From the NCBI GenBank assembly GCA_964598535.1, contig CAZRCI010000006.1, positions 124,001 to 188,000 on the forward strand: DNA of 64,000 nucleotides. Reading direction: 5' to 3'. Origin of the DNA: JALHMI01 sp964598535 (GTDB lineage Bacteria; Planctomycetota; Planctomycetia; Pirellulales; PALSA-1355). The notes under the pieces were generated by a model, which saw only the letters and a list, made by a program, of their open reading frames with translations, ran no database searches and was not told the origin of the DNA. Of the stretch, positions 32,509 through 42,000 are shown one piece after another. A program made the translations under genes and the position numbers. Position 1 is the first letter of the stretch. Each line of letters opens with the position of its first letter.

Positions 32509-33618
32509 CTAAGCGCCGGCAGGCGCTCCAGCCACCGAGTTCGGTGTCGAGGGCGGATCGTTCATCGTTTCATCGGCTTTCAAATACACGTCGAGCTGCT
32601 GGCCGACATAAAGCGACTGCCCTTTTGGGTCGATGGCGTAGATGACTTGCAGCACGCGCGTGTCGACGCGCTCGGTATTGTCGCCCGTCAGCGACTTCTT
32701 CGGCACGACGTACGGTTCGACGCGAACAAACGAGAGCGGAAACTCGGTGCCGCTTTGCCCGCGCACCATCGCGACGCCGCCGGTGCCCGGCTTATAACGC
32801 GGGATATCGTTCTCGTCGATATCCACCCGCACGTGCAGGCGTTCGATGCTCCCGAGCACGATCAGGGCCTGTCCCGGCGGCGCGCCGACGAATTCGCCGG
32901 GCCGGACGTTGACTTGCAAAACGCGGCCATCGACGAGCGCCCGCACGATCAGCCGGTCGAGTTCCACTTCGGCTTGCTGGACCTGGGCCTCGGCCTGGAC
33001 AACCGCGGCGCGGGCGATCTCCAGGTCGTAGGACCACGCGCCGGATTCGATCATATCGTAGTCGGCTTGCGCCCTGTGCAACTTGGCTTCCGCGGTATGT
33101 AGCGCCTGTTTGCGGACAACAAGATTCTCGGCGGTCTCGACCTTCTTGTCAAAAAGCTCTTTTGCGCGGCGATACAGGTCTTGTTCACCGGCTAGGCTCG
33201 CTTGCGCCTCGGCCAGTTGCGCTTTGGTCATCCGCAATTGCTCGGGACGCGGCTGATTTTCAAGCCGAGTCAAATCCGCCTTGCGCGCGGCGAGCGTGGC
33301 CTTGCGATTGGTCAGTTCGGTCTGGAGCATGCGCGGATCGAGCTTGAAGAGCGGATCGCCGGCCTTCACTCGCTGATCGACTTTCACGAGGACTTGGGTC
33401 ACGACTCCGGATGTCGGAGACCCGATCGCGATGTTTTCCGTTTCGGCTTCGACCAGCCCGGCCCCGGCCACCGTGTAATCGAATGGCGACTCGGGCGGCG
33501 GAATCGCGGGCTCCGAGGGTGGCGCCGAACGATCCTGGCCGCTGACGAATATGACCGCGAACCCCAGGAGCCCCACGGCGACGAGGGGCAGCACGTATTT
33601 TGAAAACCAATTCTGCAT
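32509..33618 (-). CDS. HlyD/DevB-type periplasmic adaptor (membrane fusion) protein
   Basis: A 369-residue protein with one N-terminal membrane anchor (YVLPLVAVGLLGFAVIFVSG). It has the biotinyl-lipoyl half-motifs (GVVTQVLVKVDQRVKAGDPL and GRVLQVNVRPGEFV), a long coiled-coil hairpin between residues ~105 and 225 (ARKADLTRLENQ, AQLAEAQASLAGEQDLYR), and a C-terminal beta-barrel. It joins an inner-membrane ABC permease to an outer-membrane exit. It is the last gene of the operon tetR-permease-ATPase-adaptor, 37 nt after the ATPase gene. The C-terminal tail is Pro/Ala/Gly rich and probably disordered. Confidence 0.92.
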   Translation of the reverse strand: MQNWFSKYVLPLVAVGLLGFAVIFVSGQDRSAPPSEPAIPPPESPFDYTVAGAGLVEAETENIAIGSPTSGVVTQVLVKVDQRVKAGDPLFKLDPRMLQTELTNRKATLAARKADLTRLENQPRPEQLRMTKAQLAEAQASLAGEQDLYRRAKELFDKKVETAENLVVRKQALHTAEAKLHRAQADYDMIESGAWSYDLEIARAAVVQAEAQVQQAEVELDRLIVRALVDGRVLQVNVRPGEFVGAPPGQALIVLGSIERLHVRVDIDENDIPRYKPGTGGVAMVRGQSGTEFPLSFVRVEPYVVPKKSLTGDNTERVDTRVLQVIYAIDPKGQSLYVGQQLDVYLKADETMNDPPSTPNSVAGAPAGA

Positions 33619-33655
33619 GGCGAACGGCTCGACTGACTATGGGTTGTCCGGGGAT

Positions 33656-34390
33656 TCAGTGGGCGGCGATCTCAGCGGCCTCGGGCGAATTGCCTTCCAC
33701 GACGCTGACAATGTGTCCGTCTTCCATCCGCGCGATGCGGTCGCCAAAGCTGAGAACACGAGAGTCGTGGGTCACGATGATCACGGCCCGATCTCCTTCG
33801 ACCGCGACATTGCGCAGAATTTCCATGATCGTGTGGCCTGTCTTGGCATCGAGCGCGCTAGTCGGCTCGTCGCACACCAACAGTTGCGGATGATGGACGA
33901 GCGCTCGCGCGATGGCGACGCGCTGCTGCTGGCCGCCCGAGAGCTTCGTGGGCAGGGAATTCGCGCGAGTTCCCATGTCCATTTGGTTGAGCATTTGAAT
34001 CGCGGCGTCGACGGCCTTGCGTTTGGACCAGCCGGCCAGAATGAGCGGAACGCTGACATTCTCAGCCGCGGTCAGCGCTGGCAGCAGGTTGTACTGCTGA
34101 AAGACGAAACCGATGTTGTCGCGACGAAACTTCACCTTGCGCCACTGCGCCATCCGGGCAATATTGGTGCCCAGCACCTCGACGTCACCCGAGGTTGGTT
34201 CCAAGATTCCCGCCACAACCGAGAGCAAGGTCGTTTTTCCGCAGCCGCTGGGACCGACCATCAGCGTGAGCTCGCCGGGAAAGACATCGAGGTCCACCCC
34301 GCGCAGCGCCCGGACGAGCGCATTGCCCGCGCCGTATTCCTTGACCAGTCCGCGGCAGCGGATTGCCGGATGTTTCTGGGCCGTAGCCAT
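33656..34390 (-). CDS. ABC transporter ATP-binding protein (MacB/LolD/DevA type)
   Basis: A 244-residue ATPase with Walker A VGPSGCGKTTLL near residue 42, Q-loop FVFQQYNLLPAL, signature KLSGGQQQRVAIARAL, Walker B LLVCDEPTSALD, and H-switch IIVTHDSRVL. The length and the LSGGQQQRVAIARAL text are typical of the MacB/LolD/DevA group that powers FtsX-type permeases. It follows the permease gene after 6 nt and precedes the adaptor gene, so the three form an exporter. Driven by ATP hydrolysis on the cytoplasmic face; the exported substrate is unknown. Confidence 0.95.
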   Translation of the reverse strand: MATAQKHPAIRCRGLVKEYGAGNALVRALRGVDLDVFPGELTLMVGPSGCGKTTLLSVVAGILEPTSGDVEVLGTNIARMAQWRKVKFRRDNIGFVFQQYNLLPALTAAENVSVPLILAGWSKRKAVDAAIQMLNQMDMGTRANSLPTKLSGGQQQRVAIARALVHHPQLLVCDEPTSALDAKTGHTIMEILRNVAVEGDRAVIIVTHDSRVLSFGDRIARMEDGHIVSVVEGNSPEAAEIAAH

Positions 34391-34396
34391 CGAGCA

Positions 34397-35533
34397 TTAC
34401 CCTTGAAAGACGATGGCCGGTTCGAGAACCATCACGCGACGAATACAGAGCAAGCTGGACAGTACCGAGATCAGAATGACGGCGACGCCCGTCCCCCAGA
34501 GCACCTCCCAGGGCATGTAGTAGGCGAGTTGCGAGGTTCCGCTGGACATATGACCGAAGATCGCCGCGGCCCCGACGCCGAGCCCGTATCCGATGAAGGC
34601 CACGACGGCGGCCTGAAGCATGATCATGCCCAATAGCTTCAGGTTGCCTGCGCCCATGGCTTTGAGCGCGCCGAACTGTTTGAGATTTTCGATCGTGAAC
34701 AAGTAGAAAGTTTGCCCGGCGATGGCCGTGCCCACGAGAAAACCGAGGAACACGGTGATGCCAAAATTGATGGGAATGCCCGTCTTGAGCATGTAGTAGT
34801 CGATCGTCTTCCAGGCGAAGGCGTCGTTGGTGAGGGCCTGCAATCCGGTCTGCGCGACGATCCGTCGGCAGGCTTCTTCGACGGCCACTCCCGGCTGCGG
34901 GTTCGCGAGCACGAACGACATCATCTTGCGCTCGGGCGGAGCAAATCGCGTGGCTTGACTGTACCGCGTATAAACGACCGGGAAGGTCTGAAACGTGGGT
35001 CGGGCCTTGCAAAGCCCCACGATCTGGGCGCGGCGATCGTTCATTTCAAAAATCTTGCCGGGCTGAAACTTCTCGCCCGGCCAAAGTTGCTTGTAGCCTG
35101 CCTCATCCATGATGATGGCATCGGGCCGGCGGAGATCGGCAATCTGGCCGTAGATCATTTCGGCCGGCGCGCCGACCATGCTCGCATCGTCGAGCCCCAG
35201 CAGAATCACTTGCTGGAAAGTGCCGTCGTCGAGCTTCGCGCGGCTCAGTCCCTTGTACAAACGAACGGCCCATTCGACCCCGGGCACGCCCCGCACGCGA
35301 AACAGCTCGACCTCGCTCATCGGCTTGATGTCGTCGATGAACTGAACGTTGGAATCCATGACCCAGATCTGCGCCCCCTGGATATCGCGAATCTGGCTGG
35401 TCGTCATCAGCATCAATCCGCAAAAGATTGAAGCCTGTTGGGCAATCAACAGCGCCGCAAACGTCACGCCCAGAACGATGCCCATGAACTTGGCGCGATT
35501 TCCCGTCAACATTCGAAGTGCGACCCAACTCAT
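34397..35533 (-). CDS. FtsX-like ABC permease (DevC/MacB-type)
   Basis: A 378-residue permease with the four-segment FtsX layout: TM1 at about 18-40 (FMGIVLGVTFAALLIAQQ), a large external domain to ~255, then TM2-TM4 at roughly 258-282, 302-330 and 344-365. The block AFGALKAMGAG-like QFGALKAMGAGNLKLLGMI is the conserved cytoplasmic coupling segment. Its ATG overlaps the stop of tetR by the 4-nt ATGA, which predicts translational coupling. With the ATPase and HlyD protein it matches the cyanobacterial DevBCA glycolipid exporter or MacAB-like systems; substrate not predictable. Confidence 0.93.
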   Translation of the reverse strand: MSWVALRMLTGNRAKFMGIVLGVTFAALLIAQQASIFCGLMLMTTSQIRDIQGAQIWVMDSNVQFIDDIKPMSEVELFRVRGVPGVEWAVRLYKGLSRAKLDDGTFQQVILLGLDDASMVGAPAEMIYGQIADLRRPDAIIMDEAGYKQLWPGEKFQPGKIFEMNDRRAQIVGLCKARPTFQTFPVVYTRYSQATRFAPPERKMMSFVLANPQPGVAVEEACRRIVAQTGLQALTNDAFAWKTIDYYMLKTGIPINFGITVFLGFLVGTAIAGQTFYLFTIENLKQFGALKAMGAGNLKLLGMIMLQAAVVAFIGYGLGVGAAAIFGHMSSGTSQLAYYMPWEVLWGTGVAVILISVLSSLLCIRRVMVLEPAIVFQG

Positions 35534-36189
35534 CGTGTTCGGCTCAAGGTCGTGCTGCTGGGGAGATCGTTATTCGCTCGAGATTGCAAGCTGCGCAGCG
35601 TAAAATCCGTGATGTGCGCCGCAAGCCGCTCGGTACTATAGGTTTCGTATTCTTCCGGAGAGATGAGTTGCCGGACGATCGGTTCGGCGATCTTATAATG
35701 CAAGCACTGGCCGACGACGCTAAATGCCGTGAGATGCCGCTCGACAACATCGGCCGAAGGAATTAACTCGGCGAGGATCTGCTCGAGCACCGCGAAATGA
35801 GGACGAATCGATTCGCGGGCCAGTTCTTCGCAGGCTTCGCTGGGGCGGGCAATCTCTCGCGACATAAGCTCGCCCTCCCAACTCGACTCGCTGGGGCTCG
35901 TCATCCGTCGTAAAAGCGTGAGGATAAAGTCCGCTAGCTTCTGTTCGGCGGTTGCGGCCGGCTCCCACTCGGGCAACGGGAACTGCAACTCCCGGCTATG
36001 ATGCGCCCGCTTAACCGCCTCGATATAAAGCCGGCGTTTATCGCCAAAGTGATAGTTGATAGCCGCGACATTGGCGCCGCCCCGCTTGCAAATTTCACGC
36101 ACCGTGGCGGCTTCGAAGCCTTTGGCCGCGAAGATCTCGCCGGCGGCTTCGATGATCCGTTGCGGGGTCGTGTCCGATTCGATCGTCAT
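35530..36189 (-). CDS. TetR family transcriptional regulator (CecR-like)
   Basis: A 219-residue regulator. Start at ATG 36189 (MTIESDTTPQRIIEAAGEIF). The N-terminal helix-turn-helix is AATVREICKRGGANVAAINYHFGDKRRLYIEAV, from which the recognition helix part ANVAAINYHF is typical of the CecR/DUF1956 subgroup. The C-terminal ligand-binding domain is helical, with acidic loops. It is the first gene of the exporter operon and overlaps the permease start by 4 nt, so it most likely represses its own operon until a ligand binds. Palindromes at 36210-36219 and 36243-36254 sit just upstream as candidate operators. Confidence 0.92.
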   Translation of the reverse strand: MTIESDTTPQRIIEAAGEIFAAKGFEAATVREICKRGGANVAAINYHFGDKRRLYIEAVKRAHHSRELQFPLPEWEPAATAEQKLADFILTLLRRMTSPSESSWEGELMSREIARPSEACEELARESIRPHFAVLEQILAELIPSADVVERHLTAFSVVGQCLHYKIAEPIVRQLISPEEYETYSTERLAAHITDFTLRSLQSRANNDLPSSTTLSRTR

Positions 36190-36209
36190 GGGAACACAAG
36201 CTATCGGGC

Positions 36210-36219
36210 CAAACGTTTG
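36210..36219. promoter_or_regulatory. Candidate TetR operator: perfect palindrome CAAACGTTTG
   Basis: A perfect 10-bp palindrome 21 bp upstream of the tetR ATG (minus strand). Position and symmetry fit an autoregulatory operator for a TetR dimer, but TetR sites are usually longer (14-20 bp), and the match is inferred from place only. Confidence 0.4.
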
Positions 36220-36242
36220 TTTCAATCAATTGTATTAAACAT

Positions 36243-36254
36243 GCGTTTTAACGC
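36243..36254. promoter_or_regulatory. Second inverted repeat upstream of tetR (GCGTT-tt-AACGC)
   Basis: Arms GCGTT at 36243-36247 and AACGC at 36250-36254 with a 2-nt spacer, about 24 bp further upstream than the first palindrome. It may be a second operator or overlap a promoter; no experimental basis. Confidence 0.3.
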
Positions 36255-36406
36255 AAGGTTTCTTACGGTTCGACGGCCAGGGAACCGCCCTAGGGCGCAT
36301 CGCTAGGTTTCGCTATGATCTTGCCCGCTTGCGGGAGGTGGCCTCCGGCAAGAATGGAAAATGGATGCGATCTGCCCTGGAATTGCCGGACGAAAGGATT
36401 CTGAGC

Positions 36407-37153
36407 ATGAAAGTTCGATGGACATTTGTCTTGGCCGCCTTGGTGATGGCGGTCATGGTCACCCCTGCCATGGCCCAGCAAGCCGGGGCCCTGCGCGACT
36501 TGCGTCAGAAAGCCAGCTACAGCTTTGGCATGAGCATGGGAAGCACCCTCAAACGGCAGGGCGTCGATATCGACATCAACTTGCTGATGCAAGGAATTCG
36601 CGACGCCGCGGGCGGCAAGACATTGCTAACCGAAGAAGAGGCCCTGCAAGCCATGCAGCAGTTTGAGCAGGAGATGGTTGCTCAACAGGCCTCGAAGAGC
36701 AAGCAATTTTTGACCGACAACGGCAAGCGGCCGGGAGTGCAAACCACCAAGAACGGCCTGCAATACCGCGTGCTGAAGCAAGGGCAAGGCCAGCGCCCCA
36801 AGGCCAGCGACGTGGTGCGCGTGTTCTATAAGGCCAGCTATATGGACGGCACGCAGTTCGAATCGACCAACGACAAACCGTTCACCACGCCGGTCACCGG
36901 CGTCATTCCGGGCTGGCAAGAAGCCCTGCAGATGATGACCGTGGGGTCGAAGTGGCAAATCGTCGTGCCGCCGAGCCTGGCGTATGGTGACGAAGGTGCC
37001 CCGCCGACCATTCCGCCAAACTCGGCGCTCATCTTCGAATTGGAACTCGTGGAAATCGCCAAGCCAGAGTCCACCCCGCCTGGTGCTCCAGGAGCCGGCG
37101 GAGCCTCGGGCGCCGCTCGTCGCACGACCACCGGTGCGCCCGCGAAGCGTTAA
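36407..37153 (+). CDS. Exported FKBP-type peptidyl-prolyl isomerase with N-terminal dimerisation domain
   Basis: A 248-residue protein. Start at ATG 36407, with AAAGGA about 9 nt upstream; signal peptide WTFVLAALVMAVMVTPAMAQ. Residues 25-105 are helical and match the FkpA/Mip-type N-terminal dimerisation domain (KASYSFGMSMGSTLKRQG, GIRDAAGGKTLLTEEEA). The FKBP domain follows (NGLQYRVLKQGQG, TPVTGVIPGWQEALQMM, PPSLAYGDEGAPPTIPPNSAL), with its usual active-site residues. The tail is Pro/Gly/Ala rich. It likely assists folding of exported proteins. A strong terminator at 37204-37246 follows. Confidence 0.94.
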   Translation: MKVRWTFVLAALVMAVMVTPAMAQQAGALRDLRQKASYSFGMSMGSTLKRQGVDIDINLLMQGIRDAAGGKTLLTEEEALQAMQQFEQEMVAQQASKSKQFLTDNGKRPGVQTTKNGLQYRVLKQGQGQRPKASDVVRVFYKASYMDGTQFESTNDKPFTTPVTGVIPGWQEALQMMTVGSKWQIVVPPSLAYGDEGAPPTIPPNSALIFELELVEIAKPESTPPGAPGAGGASGAARRTTTGAPAKR

Positions 37154-37203
37154 CCTTCTCGCAGCGTTTCAAGCTTGTCGCACGCCGCGTTCGATTAAGA
37201 GTC

Positions 37204-37246
37204 GCCGGCCGGAGACGTTTGCTCGTCTTCGGCCGGCGTTTTTATT
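37204..37246 (+). terminator. Rho-independent terminator, plus strand
   Basis: A 14-bp stem, GCCGGCCGGAGACG at 37204-37217 with CGTCTTCGGCCGGC at 37224-37237, with one G-T wobble and a 6-nt loop, then GTTTTTATT. It ends the FKBP gene just before the convergent M28 gene. Confidence 0.92.
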
Positions 37247-37251
37247 GGGCT

Positions 37252-38790
37252 TCACTCGCTTGCCAGAGGAAGGCCGGACGGCAGCGTCCGATTTTGCATG
37301 CGACCGTGGCGTTCTACCTCGAGCGAGAGCGGCGCGGGCAGCGATTGAGCCAACGCTCGAAATTCATTTCCACCGCCGAACGATCGGCCATTGATCCGAT
37401 AGATCCGGTCTCCGGAACGAATCCCCGCCTTGTCGGCCGGCGAACCGGGCGTGATGCGATTGACGATCACGACTCCCGGTTCTGCTAGATCTTCTCGCCA
37501 GCCGATTCCGACGCGCACCGGCGGGCCGTCCAGTTCGATGTCGACGGCAATCGGTGACTCCTGGCCAGCCCGCTCGACCTTCGCATTTGCGGGACTCTCC
37601 GCGGCGAGCACGGCCAGGCGGAACTGCTCCGCGTCGTTCAGTTCTTGCCCTGCGAAGGAGATCAAACGGTCTCTGGCGCGAAGGCCTGCCCGCGCGGCCG
37701 GCGAGCCAGGTGTCACCGAGGCCACGACGATTCGCCCGCCTAGTGCGGCCGCCGGATCCCACCGCATGCCCAAGCGGCCCTTGGGAGGCGGTAGCGTTGT
37801 CTCCACGGCGCGCTTCACGAACTGCGACTCGACGCGCGACTGGCTACGAAACTTACCAAGCGTGGGGGCGTCGGCCATCGCGACCGTGATGTTGAACAGC
37901 AGTTGCGAGATGTCTTTGAGCCCTTCGTTGTTGATCTTGTCCGCGTCGTCGCTGGGGCGGTGATAATCTCCATGCAGCCCGGTGTGCAGCATCACGAAGG
38001 GAATACTTGCCTGAAAGAACGAATAGTGGTCGCTGTCCCCCTTGATGTCCCAGTTGAAATCGAGCCTTAGCGGGCCCTCGTTCTGCTGGCTGACGAGTTG
38101 TCGCAATCCCGGCGCCGTGCGAATGCCGTGGACCGTAAGATCGTTCTCGCGGAGGCGGCCGACCATGTCGACGTTGATGACGGCCCGAACTTTTTCCAGC
38201 GGCACGGTCGGGTGCTCGATCCAATACTTGGAACCCCAGAGGCCTTTCTCCTCACCGTCCCAAAACGCGAGGAGGATCGTGCGGCGCGGCTTCTCAGCAA
38301 GCTGGCTAAGCGCGTCGGCCGTTTCCAACAGCGCCGCGACGCCGCTGGCATTGTCGTCGGCGCCGTTGTGAATGTATCCCACCGGACCGTAGCTGGTGCG
38401 ACCCGATCCGTAGCCAACGTGATCGTAGTGAGCGCCCACGACGATCACCTCGTCTTTGAGCCCTGGATCGCGTCCGGCAATGAGCGCGAGAATACTATTC
38501 GACTGGGGGCCGGTTTGGTAATACCCCTTGCCCGCGCCGGGGCCGATGCCGTACTTCTTGAGGGCTTCGATGATGTAGAGTCCGGCGGCCCGATTTCCGC
38601 GCGAGCCGGCTTCACGCCCCTCGAAGGTGTCATCGGCCAGCACTTCGACGTGGCGTTGGACTTCGCTGGTCGTGATGGAAGCCTTGGCCGAAAGGCGGCT
38701 CGCGGCCTCGATGGCCTCGGCCGGCAGTGCCGCCAGGATACCGAGAACGCAACAAATAGCGAGAACGAGCGGGCAACGATTGCGGTTCAT
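37252..38790 (-). CDS. M28 family zinc aminopeptidase with two C-terminal PDZ domains
   Basis: A 512-residue exported peptidase (signal peptide LVLAICCVLGILAALPAEA). The start at ATG 38790 is chosen because the signal begins there; the frame extends to 38853. M28 residues in order: H121 in GAHYDHVG, D145 in HNGADDNASG, E180/E181 in FWDGEEKG, D208 in INVDMVG, and a late His in HTGLHGDYH. These make a complete two-zinc site. Two PDZ domains follow (GSPAARAGLRARDRLISFAG and GSPADKAGIRSGDRIYRING). An M28-PDZ-PDZ layout suggests peptide or protein docking next to exopeptidase action. It is divergent from pyc and convergent with the FKBP gene. Confidence 0.94.
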   Translation of the reverse strand: MNRNRCPLVLAICCVLGILAALPAEAIEAASRLSAKASITTSEVQRHVEVLADDTFEGREAGSRGNRAAGLYIIEALKKYGIGPGAGKGYYQTGPQSNSILALIAGRDPGLKDEVIVVGAHYDHVGYGSGRTSYGPVGYIHNGADDNASGVAALLETADALSQLAEKPRRTILLAFWDGEEKGLWGSKYWIEHPTVPLEKVRAVINVDMVGRLRENDLTVHGIRTAPGLRQLVSQQNEGPLRLDFNWDIKGDSDHYSFFQASIPFVMLHTGLHGDYHRPSDDADKINNEGLKDISQLLFNITVAMADAPTLGKFRSQSRVESQFVKRAVETTLPPPKGRLGMRWDPAAALGGRIVVASVTPGSPAARAGLRARDRLISFAGQELNDAEQFRLAVLAAESPANAKVERAGQESPIAVDIELDGPPVRVGIGWREDLAEPGVVIVNRITPGSPADKAGIRSGDRIYRINGRSFGGGNEFRALAQSLPAPLSLEVERHGRMQNRTLPSGLPLASE

Positions 38791-39055
38791 AGAAGCGATT
38801 CGAACCTCGAGGAAAGTGCAACCTTGCGCAGCCACAATCGGTGGTTTGCGCACGACATTTCCGGTTTCCTGCCATGCGCCCGCCGGTGAACCGAGACGCC
38901 GCCAATTCTACCTTAAGTCGGCCGCCGCAAGGTGTCGAGGCAACTTTGTCGCAGCCGGTTTGCCCCTAGCAGTTTGGGGCGATTTGCTGCTACCATTTTG
39001 AGCAAAGAATATTATCCAGCCGCGCTTCTCCAGCTATCCGGTCCAACCGCCCCCC

Positions 39056-42000
39056 ATGACCCGCTCCATTCGTAAAATTCTGGTCGCAAATCGCAGCGAA
39101 ATTGCGATTCGCGTGTTCCGCACGGCCCACGAGCTGGGCATCCGAACCGTGGCCATCTACTCGCACGAGGACCGTTACGCCCTGCACCGCTTCAAGGCCG
39201 ACGAAGCCTACCAGATTGGAAAGGCCGGTGAACCGATTCGGGCCTACCTGGACATTGCCGGTATCGTCGACCTTGCGGTTCAAAACGGCGTCGATGCGAT
39301 TCACCCGGGCTATGGTTTTCTGTCGGAAAATCCGGACCTGGCGCGGGCCTGTCAAGCGGCCGGTGTCCTGTTCTGCGGACCATCGCCCGAGGTGCTCGAC
39401 ATGCTTGGCGACAAGATCGCCGCCCGGGCGCTTGCGGCCAAAGCAAACGTGCCGATCCTTTCGGGCAGCGATAAGCCGCTCACCGATCCGAAGGTCGCGG
39501 CGCCCATCGCCGAGAAGCTGGGTTATCCCGTGTTGCTCAAGGCGGCCAAGGGAGGCGGTGGCCGTGGAATGCGCGTGGTCAACGAGCCGAGCGAGCTGGC
39601 CGCGCAACTCGAGCAAGCGATGCGCGAATCGCAGGCCGCGTTCGGTAGCGCCGATGTCTTTCTGGAAAAGTATATCCAGCGCCCGCGGCATATCGAGGTT
39701 CAGTTGCTAGGCGACCTGCACGGCAACCTCGTGCATCTCTTCGAGCGCGACTGCTCGGTGCAGCGCCGTTATCAGAAGGTCGTGGAGATTGCACCGGCGG
39801 TAAATCTCGATCCGGCGCTCCGCGACGCCATTTGCGATGCGGCGATTCGCATCGGCCGTGAAGCCCATTATCAAAACGCAGGCACGGTCGAGTTCCTGGT
39901 CGATGACGATACGAACAAGTTTTATTTCATCGAGGTCAATCCGCGCATTCAAGTCGAGCACACCGTGACGGAAGCGGTCACCGGCGTGGATATCGTCAAA
40001 AGTCAGATCATGGTCGCCGAGGGGCGCAAGCTCTCGGATCCCGAGATTGGTCTGGCCTCGCAGGCCAATGTCCTGCCGCACGGCTTCGCCCTCCAATGCC
40101 GGGTAACGACCGAAGATCCGGAGAATCGCTTTCTGCCGGACTATGGCCGCATTGCCCACTATCGATCGGCCGGCGGCATGGGGGTGCGGCTGGACGGGGG
40201 CACCGCTTTTTCAGGCGCCACGGTCACCCCGTTTTACGATTCCTTGTTGGTGAAAGTAACGGCCTGGGGGCCGCGTTTTACGGACGCCACGCGACGCATG
40301 GAACGCGGCCTCTCGGAATTTCGCATCCGTGGCGTGAAGACGAACATTCCGTTTCTGATCAACCTGGTCACGCACCCCAAGTTCATCGCCGGCGGCTTCA
40401 CGACCAGGTTCATCGACGACACGCCCGAGCTGTTCGATCTGGCCCCTCGGCAGGATCGCGCCACAAAGCTGCTCACTTATCTGGCTGAAGTCATCGTCAA
40501 CGGGCACCCGCTGGTCAAGCAAAAGCCGGTCAAGATTCGCCGCGAGCCGGCGCCCGTGCCCGAGTTGGATCACACCGCGCCGCCGCCGGCCGGATCGCGT
40601 CAGAAGCTACAAGCCTTGGGACCCGAGAAGTTCAGCCGCTGGATCCTGGACGCCAAGCCGCTGTTGCTCACGGACACCACGTTTCGCGATGCGCATCAAT
40701 CGCTGCTCGCCACGCGGCTGCGCACGCACGATATGCTGGCCATTGCCGATGCTTATGCTCGATTGTGCCCGCAACTCTTCTCGATCGAGATGTGGGGCGG
40801 CGCGACCTTCGACACCGCGATGCGGTTTCTGCGCGAGTGCCCCTGGGAGCGGTTGGCCCGATTGCGCGAGCGGATCCCGAATATTCTGTTTCAGATGCTC
40901 TTTCGGGCGTCGAATGCGCTGGGCTACTCGAACTATCCGGACAACGTGGTTCGCGAATTCGTGCAGGAAGCGGCCGCGGCCGGCATGGACCTGTTCCGAA
41001 TTTTCGATTCGTTGAATTGGGTGCCGAACATGCGGGTGGCGATGGACGCCGTGCTCGAAAGCGGCATGCTCTGCGAAGCCGCGATCTGCTACACCGGAGA
41101 CATTCTCGACAAGAGCAAGACGAAGTACGACCTGAAGTACTACGTTCAGATGGCCAAAGAACTGGAAAAGATGGGCGCGCATATCCTGGCCATCAAAGAC
41201 ATGGCCGGCCTTTGCAAGCCCTACGCCGCCGAGTTGCTGGTCAAGACGCTCAAGCAGGAGATCGGCATTCCAATCCACTTCCACACCCACGATACCAGCG
41301 GAATGCAAACCGGCGCCGTGCTCAAAGCGGCCGAAGGCGGAGTCGACATCGCGGACGCCGCTATGGCTTCGATGTCGGGGCTCACCTCTCAGCCAAGTCT
41401 GAACGCGATTGTCGAAGGTCTGCGATTTACCGAACGCGACACGAACCTCGACTTCGACAACACGCAAGTCATCGATCGCTACTGGCAGGCCGCTCGCGAG
41501 TTCTACTCGCCGTTCGAGACCGGCATGATGGCCAGCACGACGGACGTGTACCTGAACGAGATGCCCGGCGGCCAGTACACGAACCTGTACCAGCAGGCCG
41601 CCTCGCTGGGGCTGGCGACACGTTGGCCCGAGATCTGCCGGATGTATGCCGACGTGAACAAGCTGTTTGGCGATATCGTGAAGGTGACGCCTTCGTCGAA
41701 GGCCGTGGGCGACATGGCCCTGTTCCTGATCACCAATAATCTGACGGCCGCCGACGTTCTCGACCCCAAACGTGAATTGGCTTATCCCGAGTCGGTGGTC
41801 GATCTGCTCTCGGGCCGGATGGGACAACCGCCAGGAGGCTTTCCCAAGGACGTTCAGTCGCGAATCTTGCGCGGCCAGCCGCCGCTCGCCGATCGGCCCG
41901 GCGCGACGCTTCCGCCCGTGGACTTCCAAGCCGTGGAGGTGGAGCTGGCCCAGACGATTGGCCGCGAGCCGTCGCGTCAGGACATCCTGTCGTATTTGAT

